Source of the DNA: Zonotrichia leucophrys gambelii
Taxonomy: Eukaryota; Chordata; Aves; Passeriformes; Passerellidae
NCBI RefSeq assembly: GCF_028769735.1
Contig: NC_088171.1
Coordinates: forward strand, 127,447,533-127,511,532
DNA: 64,000 nucleotides
Reading direction: 5' to 3'
Below, piece after piece: positions 1 through 13,242 of the stretch (its first letter is position 1; every line of letters starts with the position of its first letter). Made by a program: the position numbers and the translations under genes. Under the pieces are notes generated by a model. The model saw nothing but the letters and a program-made list of their open reading frames with translations. It was not told the origin of the DNA and did no database searches.

Positions 1-3000
1 GCTAAATTGTAGAATGGCCTAAACAGAGCACATAAGACAAACGCTGTCAAGCATGTTTCTTTCTTGTTGAAGAGAGCAGAAAGCTGCAACCACATCTTCT
101 CTGAAGTTTGCATTTTGATTGAGTTTGTGCTTTAATTAGTACCATGATGGGACATTCAGTGGAGATCTGGCTGCAGGTGTTTGCTGGTTTTTTACTTCTC
201 TGTGCTGTCTCACCCTTCTGCTGGTAAAACATGAAACGTCTTCCACCTCCCTGTCCGTGCCCGGTTAGGCAGCATCCCTTAACACACCAGTAAAGAAACA
301 TCACAGGGGGATTCTGGGTTTGTGTTTGGAAACAGTCAGACTTCAAAAAAGCCAATAAAACTATTTTCTGTCTTTTAAAAAACAGATGCTCGCGTGTCTA
401 CAATGGCGCCTGCTGGTGAGTTGGGAAGTGTCGAATCTGCTACATTTCACCTGTTGATGACCACATTTAGAGGCTTATAAATGTTTCCAAAAGTTATTTC
501 CTCTTCCAAGTACTGCATTAGCAGATCCAACTGCAGAAATGTAGACTCTCTTCAGAGGCTCCATCTTGCTGAGGACAGAGAGGGGACAAATGATGCCATT
601 CCTCCCTTAGCTTTCTCTCTGCAAGGAAGAACATTCAGCAGGCACCATTGCTCATAAGGGGAGCTGAGCCTTCTGGACCCCTGAGCACTGAATATGAGCA
701 AGAACTCTTTCAATTTCCTGAGTCTTTCTGCCCCTTGGAGACACACTTGCTTTATCCAGAGGTGAGCTGCTTGGAAAAAGAAAGAAACCAAAGTTCTTAG
801 TAGGAATATTCCTTTGAAAAATTGGGGAAAATAGCCTTCACAGTAGTAAGTCTCTTTTGTGATTTAGTGAGAAGGCCACAGGCTCTGTTTTAATCCATTT
901 CCAATAGAATAGAGTTTTTATGATACTTCACGTTTTCATTCAAGCAATGCAGCTTGCTGTCTGCTTACTGCTGAGCTCTTAAGACAGGATGCGGCTTACT
1001 GCAGACTGATAAATCTTTTAGCTTGGGGCCTTAAATAAAGTAATAAAATTTTAGAACTACTTTGAAACTGCAGTAAAAACACTGGTTGCACCTACTTTTA
1101 ACTGTCAGTCTCCTTGTAAAGGTTTTTTTAAGGATTTAGGATATCCAACAACCCTGTAATTGGAAAATGTTTTGCAAAAAATCTGATCTCAGCATTACAG
1201 ATTTTGAAAACAGGTTTGGGGGCACAATGCTTTTCTGGTCAGAGCCAGGAACCAGCACTAGCTTCCTGAAAGGAACAAGGCGCTCAATTAGATTATACTA
1301 TTCAAGACACTTCTTCAACGTATACTGATGTGTAAATCCAGGTTGGAAGGTGAAACTTTAATTTGCCTAGAAGAAGCCAAGCCATAGTGCCTTACACCTG
1401 TTCTCCATCAAAGCACTGCTCCAACCAAAGAAGCATGGCTTTGGGGTAAAAAATTCATGGTACTGCAGCTGGTGGAAGCTCCTCATCACAAACAGGCATT
1501 CACCTCACATCCAGTATTTGTTACAACTCTTCAGACTACCAGCTATGAAAAAACCCCTTCAGTTCTTCCCTTGCTAGCATAGGTGGGCTTGAGGCTATTT
1601 AGTTTAATGGGTTACAGAGGAATGGAGATACTATATCAGACCATATGCAATCCAATATCCTTTCTCTGGCAACAAAGAGATAGGGAATAAGCTGTACTAG
1701 GGCATGAGGACTTCTCAACCTCCATATTAAGGATGTCACACTGATGAACAATGATCTGCTTTCCTTCATGTTTTATTAGCCTTTACTGCAGACACTAGAG
1801 TGTGATAAGTCAGGTCATAAACCAACCCTTTTTCAACCTTCATGATGAGCATTTCACTGCCTGTCCCTATGGTATAGCTGGGAACATTTGGAACCACATA
1901 CATGCAAGACAGATGAGAAGAACTTGTTAGGTGAAAGGTGCCCTGCCCAATCCAGAAACAAGTGGGCATAAATTACACATTAGATATTCTCATCTCAGAA
2001 CAAAAAATATGCAATGAGCATGTCTCAGTTCATCTCAGCTGTGGGACTGATCCAGAGCTTTCCCACATGCAGAACTTCTTTCCATATGCAAGATACAGGT
2101 CCAGATTAAATCACAGAATTAACTGACCAGCAGAAAATTGAGTTTCATAGAACCACCCTGCACAGTGAATTCCCCCCAGGGCATTGCTCTGGCTCCAGTG
2201 ACATTGGCATTTGGAAATATTGCTTTGCTTAGAAGATTACTAGAGGGAAACCTGGATCACATTGACACTACAGCTTATTTTCACTAAAATTTACATGCAA
2301 ATTATATTATTCTGTGATGACGTGGATCATAAAACACACAACAAAGTTAATGTGGATGTGCATTATTGGTTAAATCTAGAACAACAGTTTGATCGAGAGA
2401 ATATAAAATGTAGCGTTACACTCTATTAGAAAAATACCAATGTCCAGGATGCAAGAGGAAATTGGGAAGGCCATAAAGACCGCAGAACTGTCAAAGGTAT
2501 GCAACACAGATTGTGAAGAATGGTTGTGAGTAAAGATAGATGAAAGAGAATTATCAACACACAGAAGAATTAAGAGATTCACCATAACCTCAGAGTCTCT
2601 CAGAGCAGTGCAGTGCAGCTTTCCCTTCCCAAGCTATTTTTATCTTTCATCCTTTCCAGGCTATTTTTCTTCTGGTTCTATTGGTTTACATCCCCTCCCT
2701 CCATCTCCTCCAAATAAGATTTCATATTATACATCAACTAGCATGAGCTTCAATCATGGTGTTGAGAACTGTTATGCCTAGAGGCCAGTCTAAGCTGATT
2801 GTCTCTGTCAGCCTGCCTCCAAGGTTCTGTCTTCAAAGACAACCAGGCCAAGGACTATATGCAGAGGATATAAAAAGAGTAAACTTTCTTCTTCTGTTTT
2901 GAAGTGGTGCCTTTTCAAAGCCAATTCAAGATTTTTTTTTTTTTTTTTGTGGGGTTTTGTAGTGTATGATATTTACATTACTCAGTATTACTGTCAGGGA

Positions 3001-6000
3001 TAGTTTTGAGAAGCTGCCTTCCAGGTTCTTCTTTTACAGGAAAGCATGCATCTTTGTGTACTTTGTTATTCCTAGTCAACTCCACTCTTTTAGATTAATA
3101 AACTTGATTGTAATTTATGATAAATCAGTCCAAATTCCATAGATTTCCATACATACATTTTCTTTCAGTTCGTTCATGAACTTGATAAATACATAATCCT
3201 GTTTTCCATGGGCTGTTTTTTCCCCTGTCAAGAGGAAAGTGAAAGATGGAATTTGCACTGGAAATTATAGTCTCACTCTATGCACCAGCCCTGCCTCATA
3301 ACTACGGCCCTTAATTTAGGACCAGTGTACCAGGAAGAAAAAAGCCACCACCACCAGAAAACCTCAACAACAAAACCTATCAAATGAGCATGTTAATAAA
3401 TGTAACATGAAACACAGAGATTAACAGAACAACTTTTAATTAAGACAAACTACATTTCAATTGCTGTCAGAGGTATTTTAATATCTTATTTTAAAAAGCT
3501 TGGGAACTATTATCTAATACAGTGAGATAGATTTTCCTGTAAGTTCATGCCATAGAGAATTATAATTTTCTCTTTCAGACTTTAACACTATACCACCTCA
3601 CATACAGCAAACAATGAATTTTTAATTTCTCTTTTTTTCATAATAATGAAAAATGTATTGTGATTTTGCCAGTTGAATATTACAAAGTGCTATCTAGCTA
3701 CTGAATTTTACAACAAAGCCCTTTCAGTGTTTTACTACTGAAGTATTAAATCCTTCCAGAAAATGAAGACCATCATCAGTATTTCCGTTTTGTGAAACAT
3801 GGCATTAGAAGCCAAAACCTTCATATTTATAGGGTGGTAGTTGTACTTCTCACAGGAATTATCTGCTTTGATACACTTATCAGAATATACTCTTTAGCAG
3901 GAAGAGGTTTCTTGGGCCAGATCAACTGAGTGAAAATTTGCTGGTCTCACTGTGATGATCCTTATTAATAACATACTGTATTCTTTGTAGGGCTGGATGT
4001 AAATAAAAAAACGCTCGTGCCTTGTTTCAATCCGTAACAACTGTGCCAAATTGGGAAATCTGAAGGAATTTAAATATATTGAGGACAATTTAAATGGACT
4101 TAAGGGAAAATCAGATGCACCACAGCTGCACCATATCCCTGTTGAAGCTCCTTGAAGATTCCACTGAATACGTGCTTGTTTGGAGTGACCTCTGGCCTTT
4201 TCGGTATATACTTAGGACTGCACATTTCATTTCTCTAGCACTGTTACAGCACCTGCATGAAGGCAGATTTCAATTTATATAGATTTAACTTAGTTAACTT
4301 ATTTTTAAAGATTTTGTGCTTGAAATTGCTTGTTTAAATTTTGTGCCCTGATGAACACGGCATTATCTCAGTTGCTCCAGAAATATGGCTTCTTAGCATG
4401 ATTATAATCTTTACTGCATCTTACCTTCTTCTCAGATTTACATCCATTTTTCTAAAATATTGCTCCTTTGACAAATCTGACTTCAAAGGGTCAAGAATTA
4501 CATGGAAATGAAAGATGAAAACCAAGCACTGAAATATTCTGGAGATATGATGTCATTTGTCATTTGAGTCTAAAATTTTTATTAATTCTATTTAGGCCTA
4601 TGGTACCTTAGGCACAAAATATATCTTGGACTTGGGAACTTATCCAGTTCCCTTGCCATCCTAAAGGTTCACAAAATTTATAGTGGAAGAACCTATTGCA
4701 CTATCAGGCTCTAGATGCTTGAAGGTACATTCTGACAGAGAACATTAAAAGTAATACTGATACTTGCCTGCATTTAGACAAATAAATAGATTAAATTTAT
4801 GAGTCAAAATAATACAAGATTGTAAAAAGTTTTAACTCTAATTCTTGACCACCTGTGATTAATTATATATACAAAAATACAAATCACCAAATTCTAAAGA
4901 ATAATGAAATTATTCAACATAAAAATTCCATTAAATTGATTTTCTTCAGGACTTTAATTTATCTTGTTCTCTGTTCTTTTTGTTGGTCTCTACATAGTGT
5001 AGGACATGATTCAGAGAAGAAAAAGGATAATGAAGGCTCTAAGTAAAAAGTGACCATCTGGATTTGTCTTGTTTCCCCTAAGATGCAGTGACCCAGCTAT
5101 AGCTATAATTGTTTTGCTTGTTGAAGACAAGAGATTGTATGTAGGCTCATTGTGGGTTCATTCAATCCATCCTGCTGCTGACAGTGGCCCAGCATTGGAC
5201 ATCTGGCAGTTCAAGGTGTGGAAGGGTGAGAGTGATTCAAGTGTAACCAGTGATCCCTGCTTTCACAGGCTCAAATTCCTGTGCACCTAAAAAGGGACTG
5301 AAATCACAAGTTTGTTTCACACAGCCTGATGACCACAAATTAGGTGGTAAGAGGATTTGATTTGCTCCAGCACCTGCACTGCTGTCTCTGACAGAGACAG
5401 AGTCTGAGTTGTGACCACCATCATGGCCAGAGCTGGCATCTTGGCAGCACAAGCCATTCAGATGAACTAGATTTCCAGGTTTTGGGTTGTGCCTGTTTTC
5501 CATTGTTTCCAGGCCAGGAGGGAGGAACTTGAGCTGAGGGAGATTCTCCAGCATGCTGCCTGTGTGCTCCTGGGTGCTACCTACAGTGATGAATTATTAT
5601 TGAGAAAATAATCTTTAAAATTTCACATTTAATAAAGTAAGACAGAATTTTAAAAACCCATCAGTGTTAGGTCTTGCAACGATTGAAATTATAAAACTAC
5701 TTCGGCAACAGAGTAAATAGCAGTAAAAGCTGCTCCAATACTGAGAGTTTTTAAGATCCTCAATCTTCTTGTAATAAAGATAGCATTACTGACTTTATCC
5801 TGAACCATGTCCTTGGGTCCTTGTAGCCCACAAAGTCCATCCAGCAAACAGTGCTGGAGGGCAGAGCAGCTGCTCAGCTCACCTCTACAGCTGAGATTAG
5901 AACACAGCTACATCTCTCTGCAAAAGGCCCTGAGGGTGGCATTGTTTTCACTGGAAAGCAGCAGTGTAACAAATCCTACAGCCACCAGTGAACCCTGACA

Positions 6001-7339
6001 TCTCCGAGAGGAATAGTGTCAGCTTTGTACAAGGCAAGCTGTAGGCTGAGAGAAATGGTCCAGGAGCACAGTGACCTCTCTGAGAATCCCCTAAGCACCA
6101 CAGATGTCCTGTCAAAAGACCCTTATCTGAACTCATAATCTGAATTTGTGTGATCTGTTCTGCCTTCAGAGGACTTTGTAAAAATATTCACAGCAAAGAG
6201 TTGCAGTGCACTGCACAACAGGAAGGAGTTTGCAAGGTGCTCTATGTATGCAACTGCTTCTTGGTCTCCTAAAATATGAAATATTTAAGAATAGCCTGGA
6301 AATTGTGTCAGTTTTGTGGCCATGGTGAATGAATTATTTACAGAATAAATAAGACACCCTGCCCTCACAGTCATATTCTTTACCAAATTCAGGTCCAGCA
6401 GCATCAGATATGAGTGGTGTCTTTATAGAACAGTCTCTGGGATATCTTTCTGTAAGTATATTTCATGTTGGCATGTATGTCATCAGCCTGCTATTAAGAT
6501 TTTAGTTGTGACCAAAACAATCCGTACAGGAAGGAGCTGAGCTATGATACAGCCTGATGAAGTGTATTTCATAAGCCAGTATTATTGCAGACTCCCATGG
6601 CCATTAATCTCTTCAAATGGGTCTTGCTGTAGGCTGACATTTGCAGACAAATAAGTTGTGTCAGAAACAGGGTTGGTGATGTCAGGTTTCTTTGCCAGCA
6701 ATATATAATCTTAAAGCACAATGTGTTCCTTAATAGCTCTGCAAAGTGTCCTGGCAAGAAAACAGCTGAATGCAGAAGATGTCCATGTTACTTTCATTGA
6801 CACAGATTCACAAATTGAGCACAGCCACATAAAGCAGCATAGTGCTATGCCAACATATTAATGGTAGTGTTGAATATGCTATCAGAAGTTAGTGTGACTG
6901 AAATGAACTTCATTCAAACACAGATAATTAGTGTTGCTTACAAAAAAGGTTATTAACTTTGGTTATGTGCTGTGATAATAAGGATACCCCACCACAATTT
7001 AGAAGGATCTGGTGCTGCATTGCCTTTTGCAGAGTACCCCAGAATGTTGTATTCTCTAAATGAGTGCAACCTCATGAAAAAAGCAAAACTACAAAAGATT
7101 TGCTTCATAACAACTAGATCAAATTCAAAATGCATCCTAAACCAAAGATAAATGTAAGCTATCTTTATGTTCATTGAACATACACAAGTAGATATATACT
7201 TTACAAAGTTTCAAATGCCAAAACATATCTGAAGATCTGCAAACTATTGAAAACTGTTTGCAAGAACAGCTCTGTGTGACCTTTTACAGACCTACTCTGT
7301 CTGAATGTGTAATATCAAAGTGTAATCAATTTAAGAGAT
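1..7339. other. Intergenic DNA, no gene recognised
   Basis: AT-leaning sequence downstream of ZFPM2. All reading frames are short (up to 105 codons) and lack family motifs. No tRNA, known repeat or CpG block was recognised apart from the poly-T tract near 2931. Confidence 0.7.
2931..2948. repeat. Poly-T tract
   Basis: A run of about 18 T, followed by GTGGGGTTTTG. It may mark the poly-A end of an old minus-strand insertion, but no parent element was recognised next to it. Confidence 0.7.
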
Positions 7340-8010
7340 TACTGCCTTCAGGAAAGCAAAATTAGCACACTGAGCTGAACCCTATCTAAAATAAATTCTC
7401 TTCCTAAACCCTGAAAATTGTGCCCTAAGGTATTGATTGAAGGTTTCCCAAGGCCAGTAGATTGGGAGTGCACAAGATGTTGGGAGGGGACATACATTTG
7501 GCAGGTATTGCTACTTAAGCTCTGGAATGACAACATCAAGATACTGAAAACATGTGATCATCATGATAGCAGAAGCGCAGTCTGGGCTATTGTCAAGGAT
7601 GTCATCAATGTATCACTAATGCACACCCCTAAAGGGTTACAAAACTTGATAACATGATGTGCACTTACAGGGCTAGAAATAAATCCATGAAGAAGGTGAT
7701 TAAACATATATTGAATGGATTTGCAGTGAATACAAACTACTCAGAGTCCTTGGGCTGCAGAGGAATCGTGAAAGATGTGCCTTTAACGTCAGTGGCTCAC
7801 AGCCACACTCAGTGGGAAAATTCAGGTTCAAGATAGATGGGACTGCCACACAAAGGGATTGTTAATGTTTTGTTGACAGCACAGTAATCTACTGTCGTCT
7901 GCCAGTCACCATTTGATTTCTGAATGGGCCAAAAGGGCATTCAAACAGGAGCTGGTGGTGACAATAATCCCTCTTGCCTAAGGGCTCTTGAGGAGAGAAG
8001 TTGCTGCCTT
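7340..8010 (-). mobile_element. Degraded endogenous retrovirus pol fragment (reverse transcriptase)
   Basis: On the minus strand three RT blocks appear in the right order and spacing: a WPIQKSNGDWQTTVDY block (within 7934-7872), then FTIPLQP (7772-7752), 53 codons later in the same frame, then the catalytic YIDD motif (7612-7601), about 53 codons further on in another frame. These correspond to the N-terminal RT block, motif A neighbourhood and the YxDD active site of retroviral RTs; the style recalls class III (ERVL-like) elements, but the class is not secure. At least one frameshift and several stops break it. No integrase motif or LTR was confidently found, so the element's full extent is unknown. 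It is an inactive fossil. Confidence 0.8.
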
Positions 8011-9626
8011 GGTGGACATGAGATTTATGTGGTACTGTTCTGTGTGCTCTAATGGGCTGGGTGGCAAAGGTGGTGCAGTTTGAAGGAGTTACACCAAAGC
8101 ATTTAGAGGACTGGGTTCCACTGGTCTCACTGGCCTCCTACAGCATGGGTTTGGAGAAGATCCACATCTGAATAATTGACAGATATGAGCACTACCCCCA
8201 TGGATGTCAGCTGAAGGCTTGTCCTCCATGAGAAGCCTGGACACAGGAGATTTCTTCCAACATCAGCTTGATTGAGTAAACTGAACATGTCTAAGTGCTC
8301 CAATGTAGTTTCATATTGCTCAACACTATGCTTGTTTAGGCCAGGACAAAGTTTACTTCATAGTAGCTAGTATGGGGCTAGGCTTTGGATTTGTTCTGAA
8401 AACAGTGTTGACAAATCAGGGATATTTTACTAAAGCAGTCAGGCACTGTCAGTGCCCAAGGCCGGTAAGGTAGGAGCTACTGCCTCTGGGCTGTGCCTAT
8501 GCCAAGATGAGGAAGTATGGTCAGCAGTTTCCTCCTTAATCATAGGGTACAATGAGAGTGAAGGTCAAGATGGAGAGTCTGTTGGGCAAAGATGTCCAAC
8601 ATGTACTCCAGCATTGATGCTTAAGAGGCCAGGCAGTTGGGTTGCTATGCTCCTTTTGGCTTCTTGCCTATCTTCTCCCACCCATCCAAGCATGTCATGC
8701 TGCCCAGCAGTTGTGACTCAGGTTGTGTCTAGAGCAGCTCAGCAGGCTGATGAAGGCACCTTGTGCTCTTACCCTGCTTGCAATGGCTGGTCTTATGCTG
8801 CTATTCAAATTAATCTCTGATGGCTTGCAGTTGATCTGGTTATCTTGGACACAATCTGCTGCCCACTGGAGCCAGCTCTAACCTTGTCTTTCCTATGGCT
8901 TCCAGCAAGTATTGGAAAGACTCCATCCTGTCCTTGATGCCAATTAATGCTGTCTGAACAGCAATGGATCTGTCAATGTTATAAATCAAACTTTGCAATG
9001 GCAGTAAGAAACATGATCAGCAACAGGCCCACATGGCTTCCTATCCTGTCACAGAGAGTAAATAAGGGTTCATATGGGATGCCATGGCTCTCATAAACTG
9101 GTAGGGACACCTGCTTGAGTCATCTGACGGCAGGAGCACAAATGCCTTTCGAATGCAGCTAGGAATGCTAGCCAAACACCTCTTGCCTCCACCAAGAGTA
9201 GTGTGATCTGGGAGAACCACATTTTAAATGGCAGCAGTGGGCCATCTCTAATGCTGTAGGCAGCATCCAGCCAATGCACCAATATTGGTCAAGGGGCACA
9301 ACCACCTCATCTGAATTTTAATGAACAACCAGACAGTGTATGGCCCATAGCCTACTGGTATATTTAATACTTCCCTTTATCTACATGTGCTGAAAGACAT
9401 AACAGCTGTTTCAACTTAACAGGAGCATTTAATGAAAAGTTGAGAGGCGAATAGGAGAAGCAGATGCTCCTATCCCTTTTCTTTATTACAAACTATCTTG
9501 GCCTGCTTTTTACACAGTGACTGACATGGAATTTAGATGCACTTCACAGCATGGTGACCCCAGCAGAGCAGTTATGAATTCAGTCTCTTTGCTGAACAGA
9601 GGCAATGTGACACTTTTGCCTTTTTT
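8011..9626. other. Unassigned, possibly retrovirus-derived interval
   Basis: Sequence on the 5' side (minus-strand sense) of the retroviral RT fragment, where gag and protease would lie if the element were complete. I could not confirm gag zinc knuckles or a protease motif on either strand. The 122-codon plus-strand frame at 8452-8820 and the 63-codon minus-strand frame at 9091-9282 match nothing I recognise. Assignment to the element is only positional. Confidence 0.35.
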
Positions 9627-9718
9627 GAACCAAAAGCCAAGAGACATAAACTTTAACAGCCCTAACAACCCAACCTGTTTGTGCTGTTAAAGTTTATGTC
9701 ACTCTTGGCTTTTGGTTC
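9627..9718. repeat. Near-perfect 34-bp inverted repeat (hairpin-forming)
   Basis: The left arm (9627-9660) is the reverse complement of the right arm (9683-9718) except for a 2-nt insertion (AC) in the right arm. The spacer is 22 bp (9661-9682). The whole unit of about 92 bp would fold into a long hairpin with a single small bulge. It could be a miRNA-like foldback, a tiny foldback transposon or remnant terminal repeats. It lies in the interval upstream (in element orientation) of the retroviral RT fragment, but no link is shown. Confidence 0.9.
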
Positions 9719-12464
9719 CCTCAAACACTTAAATAATAAAGACAATTCTTACCATAAGAATGAAAGAAGTGCCCCCAATATGTTCCTTTCCTTTGTATTT
9801 GAGATTCCTATTCTTCTGTATATTGTAATTAAACATGCTGCCAGAACTCCTCTGCCATAGCGAGTCTGGGATAGATGGGACAACGATGGTTCCTTGCTTA
9901 AGGCACAAGCTCATTTCTCCACGTGACATTACTACCTGTCCTGATCCTTTGGACAGTGTCACAACTGCTGTCCTGTGCCACCTGCCAGTGTGAAGAGGCT
10001 CTGGGCAAGAGACTGACACAGAGGGCAGGAACTGGCCAGCTTCAGCATTTCCCTGGATGTTAAAGACCAATCACAGCATCTGCCACATATTATTTGGCTA
10101 GGTTAATGTCTTCCTGTTTAATACAAATATTTTCTATTGGAGTAAATTCATACTTGGGATTTTTTTTCTTTTACTGCATTCCAAGAATAGTAAGGTGGTC
10201 TCAAAACTACACATACGGAACTAGTAAAAGCAGTGGTTTAGGTTTTTTTATCTTTCTGAAGACCAATTGGTCATTCTATAAAAATGACAGGAGCAAGTGA
10301 CTCCATTATCCCTTCTGATCCTTAACAAAAAAGCAAATAAAAAAGCTATATCCTTTCCTCATAGCAGTTGTATTGCTTTATTGTAGGGTCCACAATGAAG
10401 AGCTTTATCTAGATGAGATTTGGCTAGAAAGGAATCTTTTTTTATAAACTGAAAGGTTGAATTTTATATTTAAAAATTGCTATTAGGCTTCCCCTTGTTG
10501 ATGTTTTAGATACTGACAGTGGTCTATTGTACTCTACTGTCCTCCACTACGATATTTTTATGAAGGCTTTGTTCAGGCAATTAAGGTCCATCTATACTTG
10601 TCAAAAAAAAGTCAACTTTGCAATGTTATATATGCAGCTTCTCTGACTTTCCTGACTCCATCTCTCTGCTACTTTTTCTTTGCCATCTTTCCAGCCTCAA
10701 TGCAAGGTTCAACCAAAGGATAGCAGCACCATCTTGTGGGTATCTGAAAAAGTTACAGCAACAAAATTACCAGTAAAACTTCCAGCGGGCAGGTTCCCCA
10801 TTCTGAGCAGGGGCTGGCACAGCCTGCTCAGGGCAGGGCTCCCATAGCAGAGCTCAGCAGAGTACAGCTGCCTGCTGAAGTGAGCTTTGTCAGATGGACC
10901 CCACAAAGTATCCAAAGCTGAATTTAGCAACTAAAAATCCAGAGATTAGACTTGGCTTAACATAGGCCATAAAAATACTGTTCAGGCTTATGGATGAGCA
11001 TCTGGATGCTACAGTCAGGAATGAAAAAGATTCTTGAGGGTTAAAAATGCAAAGTTTAAATTACTGGGTTTACTTCAGGGCACATGAACACAAAAAATAA
11101 AAAAATTCCTGTGTTGTTCATCAAATAATTTTTCTCCTTGCTATTGCCATCTTGCTATTACACTGTAAGTGTAGCAGCCAAACCAAGTGGCTTGATGTCA
11201 AGCCTGCATTCAGGAGTGAGCTTTGGGAGGTTTTCCCAAGAACCTGGGGGGGAAAAAGCCTGTATCCCTGTAATGTTTTAGCACTGGTTTACTGCATGCA
11301 GTTAGCACCTTGCATGACACAGACACAGCCATGCACAAATGCATTTGGTCCATAATTCATGGTGACCATGATCCATGGAGTTATAGCTGGAAATATTTAT
11401 CCTGTGTGTGTCCTTTGCTAGGCAGCCTGAGCTCATTTGCACCAAGGCAATGGGAACTAGGGAGGGTTTGTGTGCTGAAGGGGCAGCGAGAGCATGAGGG
11501 CATCTTGTCTGAACTAGAGGTGGGGAGGCCAGGAAGTGCAGCATGGCCTTCACCCCGCTTCTGCCAGTGAGGCAAACACAGCCATTGCCTAATGGATGCT
11601 GAACCAGTTTCTGTCCTGAGCTTTGTGATAGGACTGCATTTCCAGCACTTGCTTCATGAAAGCTTGTTTTCCCTTCCATCCTCACTGAAAAGCTCGTTTT
11701 CACATGGCTGGGTTTTTTACTTCTGTAAAATTAAGTTAATTTAATTACAATTAAGATTATAATGAAGTAATGTATCTCTTAATTTTGTTGCTGACAACAT
11801 TATTTTCACCATTTTATTGTTTTAATAAATTACTACTTATTTAAATAGTATTCTCAATACAATATATAGTAAGAAAGCAAATATTTAAACATAGATGTAA
11901 GTTAAACCACATCTCCTTCACCAAACAACACAGGAATAATTGCAATAAATTAATAGCAGTATTGAAAATACCCTAGTAAAGCACCTCCCCAGTAATGCAT
12001 GTCTGCCTGCTATGCATTTTTACTGAGAAAGGGAAGAAATAAATTTTGTGAGGTTGCTATAAATCTATACACAACTTGAGAGAAACCTTAAAAAAACCCC
12101 TTTCATCTACAACTTTTCTAAAAATTATTTTATGCTTCACTTGGAGCATGTCATCATGGTAACTTACACAGGAGAGGAAGGAATAAAGCCAGTTGTTGTG
12201 GCTGGGATTTGCTCAATATAACTCTTTCTTTTTCCTTTTTTTCCATCACATTTTGTAGCAGAGGCTGAAGTTTCAGCATGCTGTGTTGAACGGCTGCCCT
12301 CCTGTGGCTGCAGTTTCTCTTCATCTGAAGCTGAGACTTGCCAGGAACACGCGGCCTGTTACAGAACCAACAGGGGGGTCACCCATGTACAGGTACTTTA
12401 CAAACTCAAAAAGAACACATTAATTAAGTACTAAGCAACAACCACAGCCCCTTTAAAGGACGTG
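9719..12464. other. Intergenic DNA, no gene recognised
   Basis: No coding sequence or repeat family identified. Frames of 113 (9729-10070) and 133 codons (11302-11703) on the minus strand have no family motifs and overlap frames on the other strand, as expected by chance. Confidence 0.6.
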
Positions 12465-12863
12465 CAGAAGAGAAGGCTCCAGGAACATCTTACAGCAGCA
12501 TTCCAGCGCCTAAAGGAAACCTAGAAGAAAGCTGGAGAGAGACAATTTGCAAGGGCCTGTATTGGTAAGACAAGGGGTAAAGAGCTCAAACTGAAAGAGT
12601 GTAGGTTTAGATTAGATATTAGGAGGAAATTCTTTGCTGTGAGGATGCTGAGGCACTGGCACAGGATGCCCAGAGGTGTCGTGGATGCCACATCTTTGCA
12701 AGTGTTCAAGGCCAGGTTGGATGGGCTCTGAGCAGCCTGGTCTAGTGGAACGTGTCCTTGCCCACAGCAAGGGATTGTAATGAGATGATCTCTAATGTCC
12801 CTTTGGCTGTCACACGTTCTCACCCAAAGCATTCCACAATCCCACGATTCTGTGATTCTATGC
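12465..12863 (+). mobile_element. CR1 LINE 3'-end fragment
   Basis: The plus strand carries the end of CR1 ORF2 and its 3' tail: AAACTGAAAGAGTGTAGG, then TTAGATTAGATATTAGGAGG, then AAGTGTTCAAGGCCAGGTTG, ending in the CR1 3' octamer-type repeat GATTCTGTGATTCTATG. It is a short 5'-truncated copy with no open reading frame. The 5' boundary is approximate. Confidence 0.92.
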
Positions 12864-12986
12864 TAAGGTGTTTCCTTGACCAGATGATTTGACATGCATC
12901 ACCTGAGAGCAGGAGATATGTTCAAAAACCCTTTCATTGAAAACTGAAACTGTGCTTTTATAAAGTAATAGATTATCAGTCATATG

Positions 12987-13242
12987 ACTCCAGGCCAGCT
13001 GTGTCATCTCAGAACCATTAAATAATTTAAAATAATATCATTTTTTGATTCCTTCATCAGGTGCTTTATCAGGTCTGCAACATCTCCACATCACTATAAA
13101 GATAAGTCACACTGGTTTCAGCATTCTTCAACACCAAAAGCATCATGACATCCCTTTCTCCATCCACCACTGATAGCTTTGCAAATGGGGTATTGTTTGA
13201 GTTGTTGTACTCCAACTCCAGGCAGAGCATCCTGCTACAGTG
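12987..13242. repeat. Unidentified dispersed repeat, copy A
   Basis: This stretch aligns over about 250 bp with 31221-31472 in the same orientation. Shared landmarks in order are GGCCAGCTGTGTCA (AGCCAGCTGTGTCA in copy B), TTAAATAATTT, TTCCTT-ATCAGG, CAGCATTCTTCAACACCAAA, CACTG-TAGCTT-GCAAA, TTTGAGTTG and CTCCAGGCAGAGCATCCTGC. It lies about 120 bp after a CR1 tail. I do not recognise the family; on the minus strand both copies share a conceptual 'CSRMLCLE...NSN...FAKL.VV' pattern, hinting at an old coding part of a transposon or ERV. Confidence 0.75.

Noticed and set aside
5237..5554. 105-codon minus-strand frame.
   Set aside because: No motifs, no splice or promoter context, and overlapped by a plus-strand frame; length is within chance expectation for 64 kb.
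9091..9282. Minus-strand frame with a CSCRQMTQAGVP phrase recalling a retroviral integrase zinc region.
   Set aside because: Integrase should lie beyond RT at lower coordinates on the minus strand, but this lies on the opposite side, and the HHCC spacing is not met.
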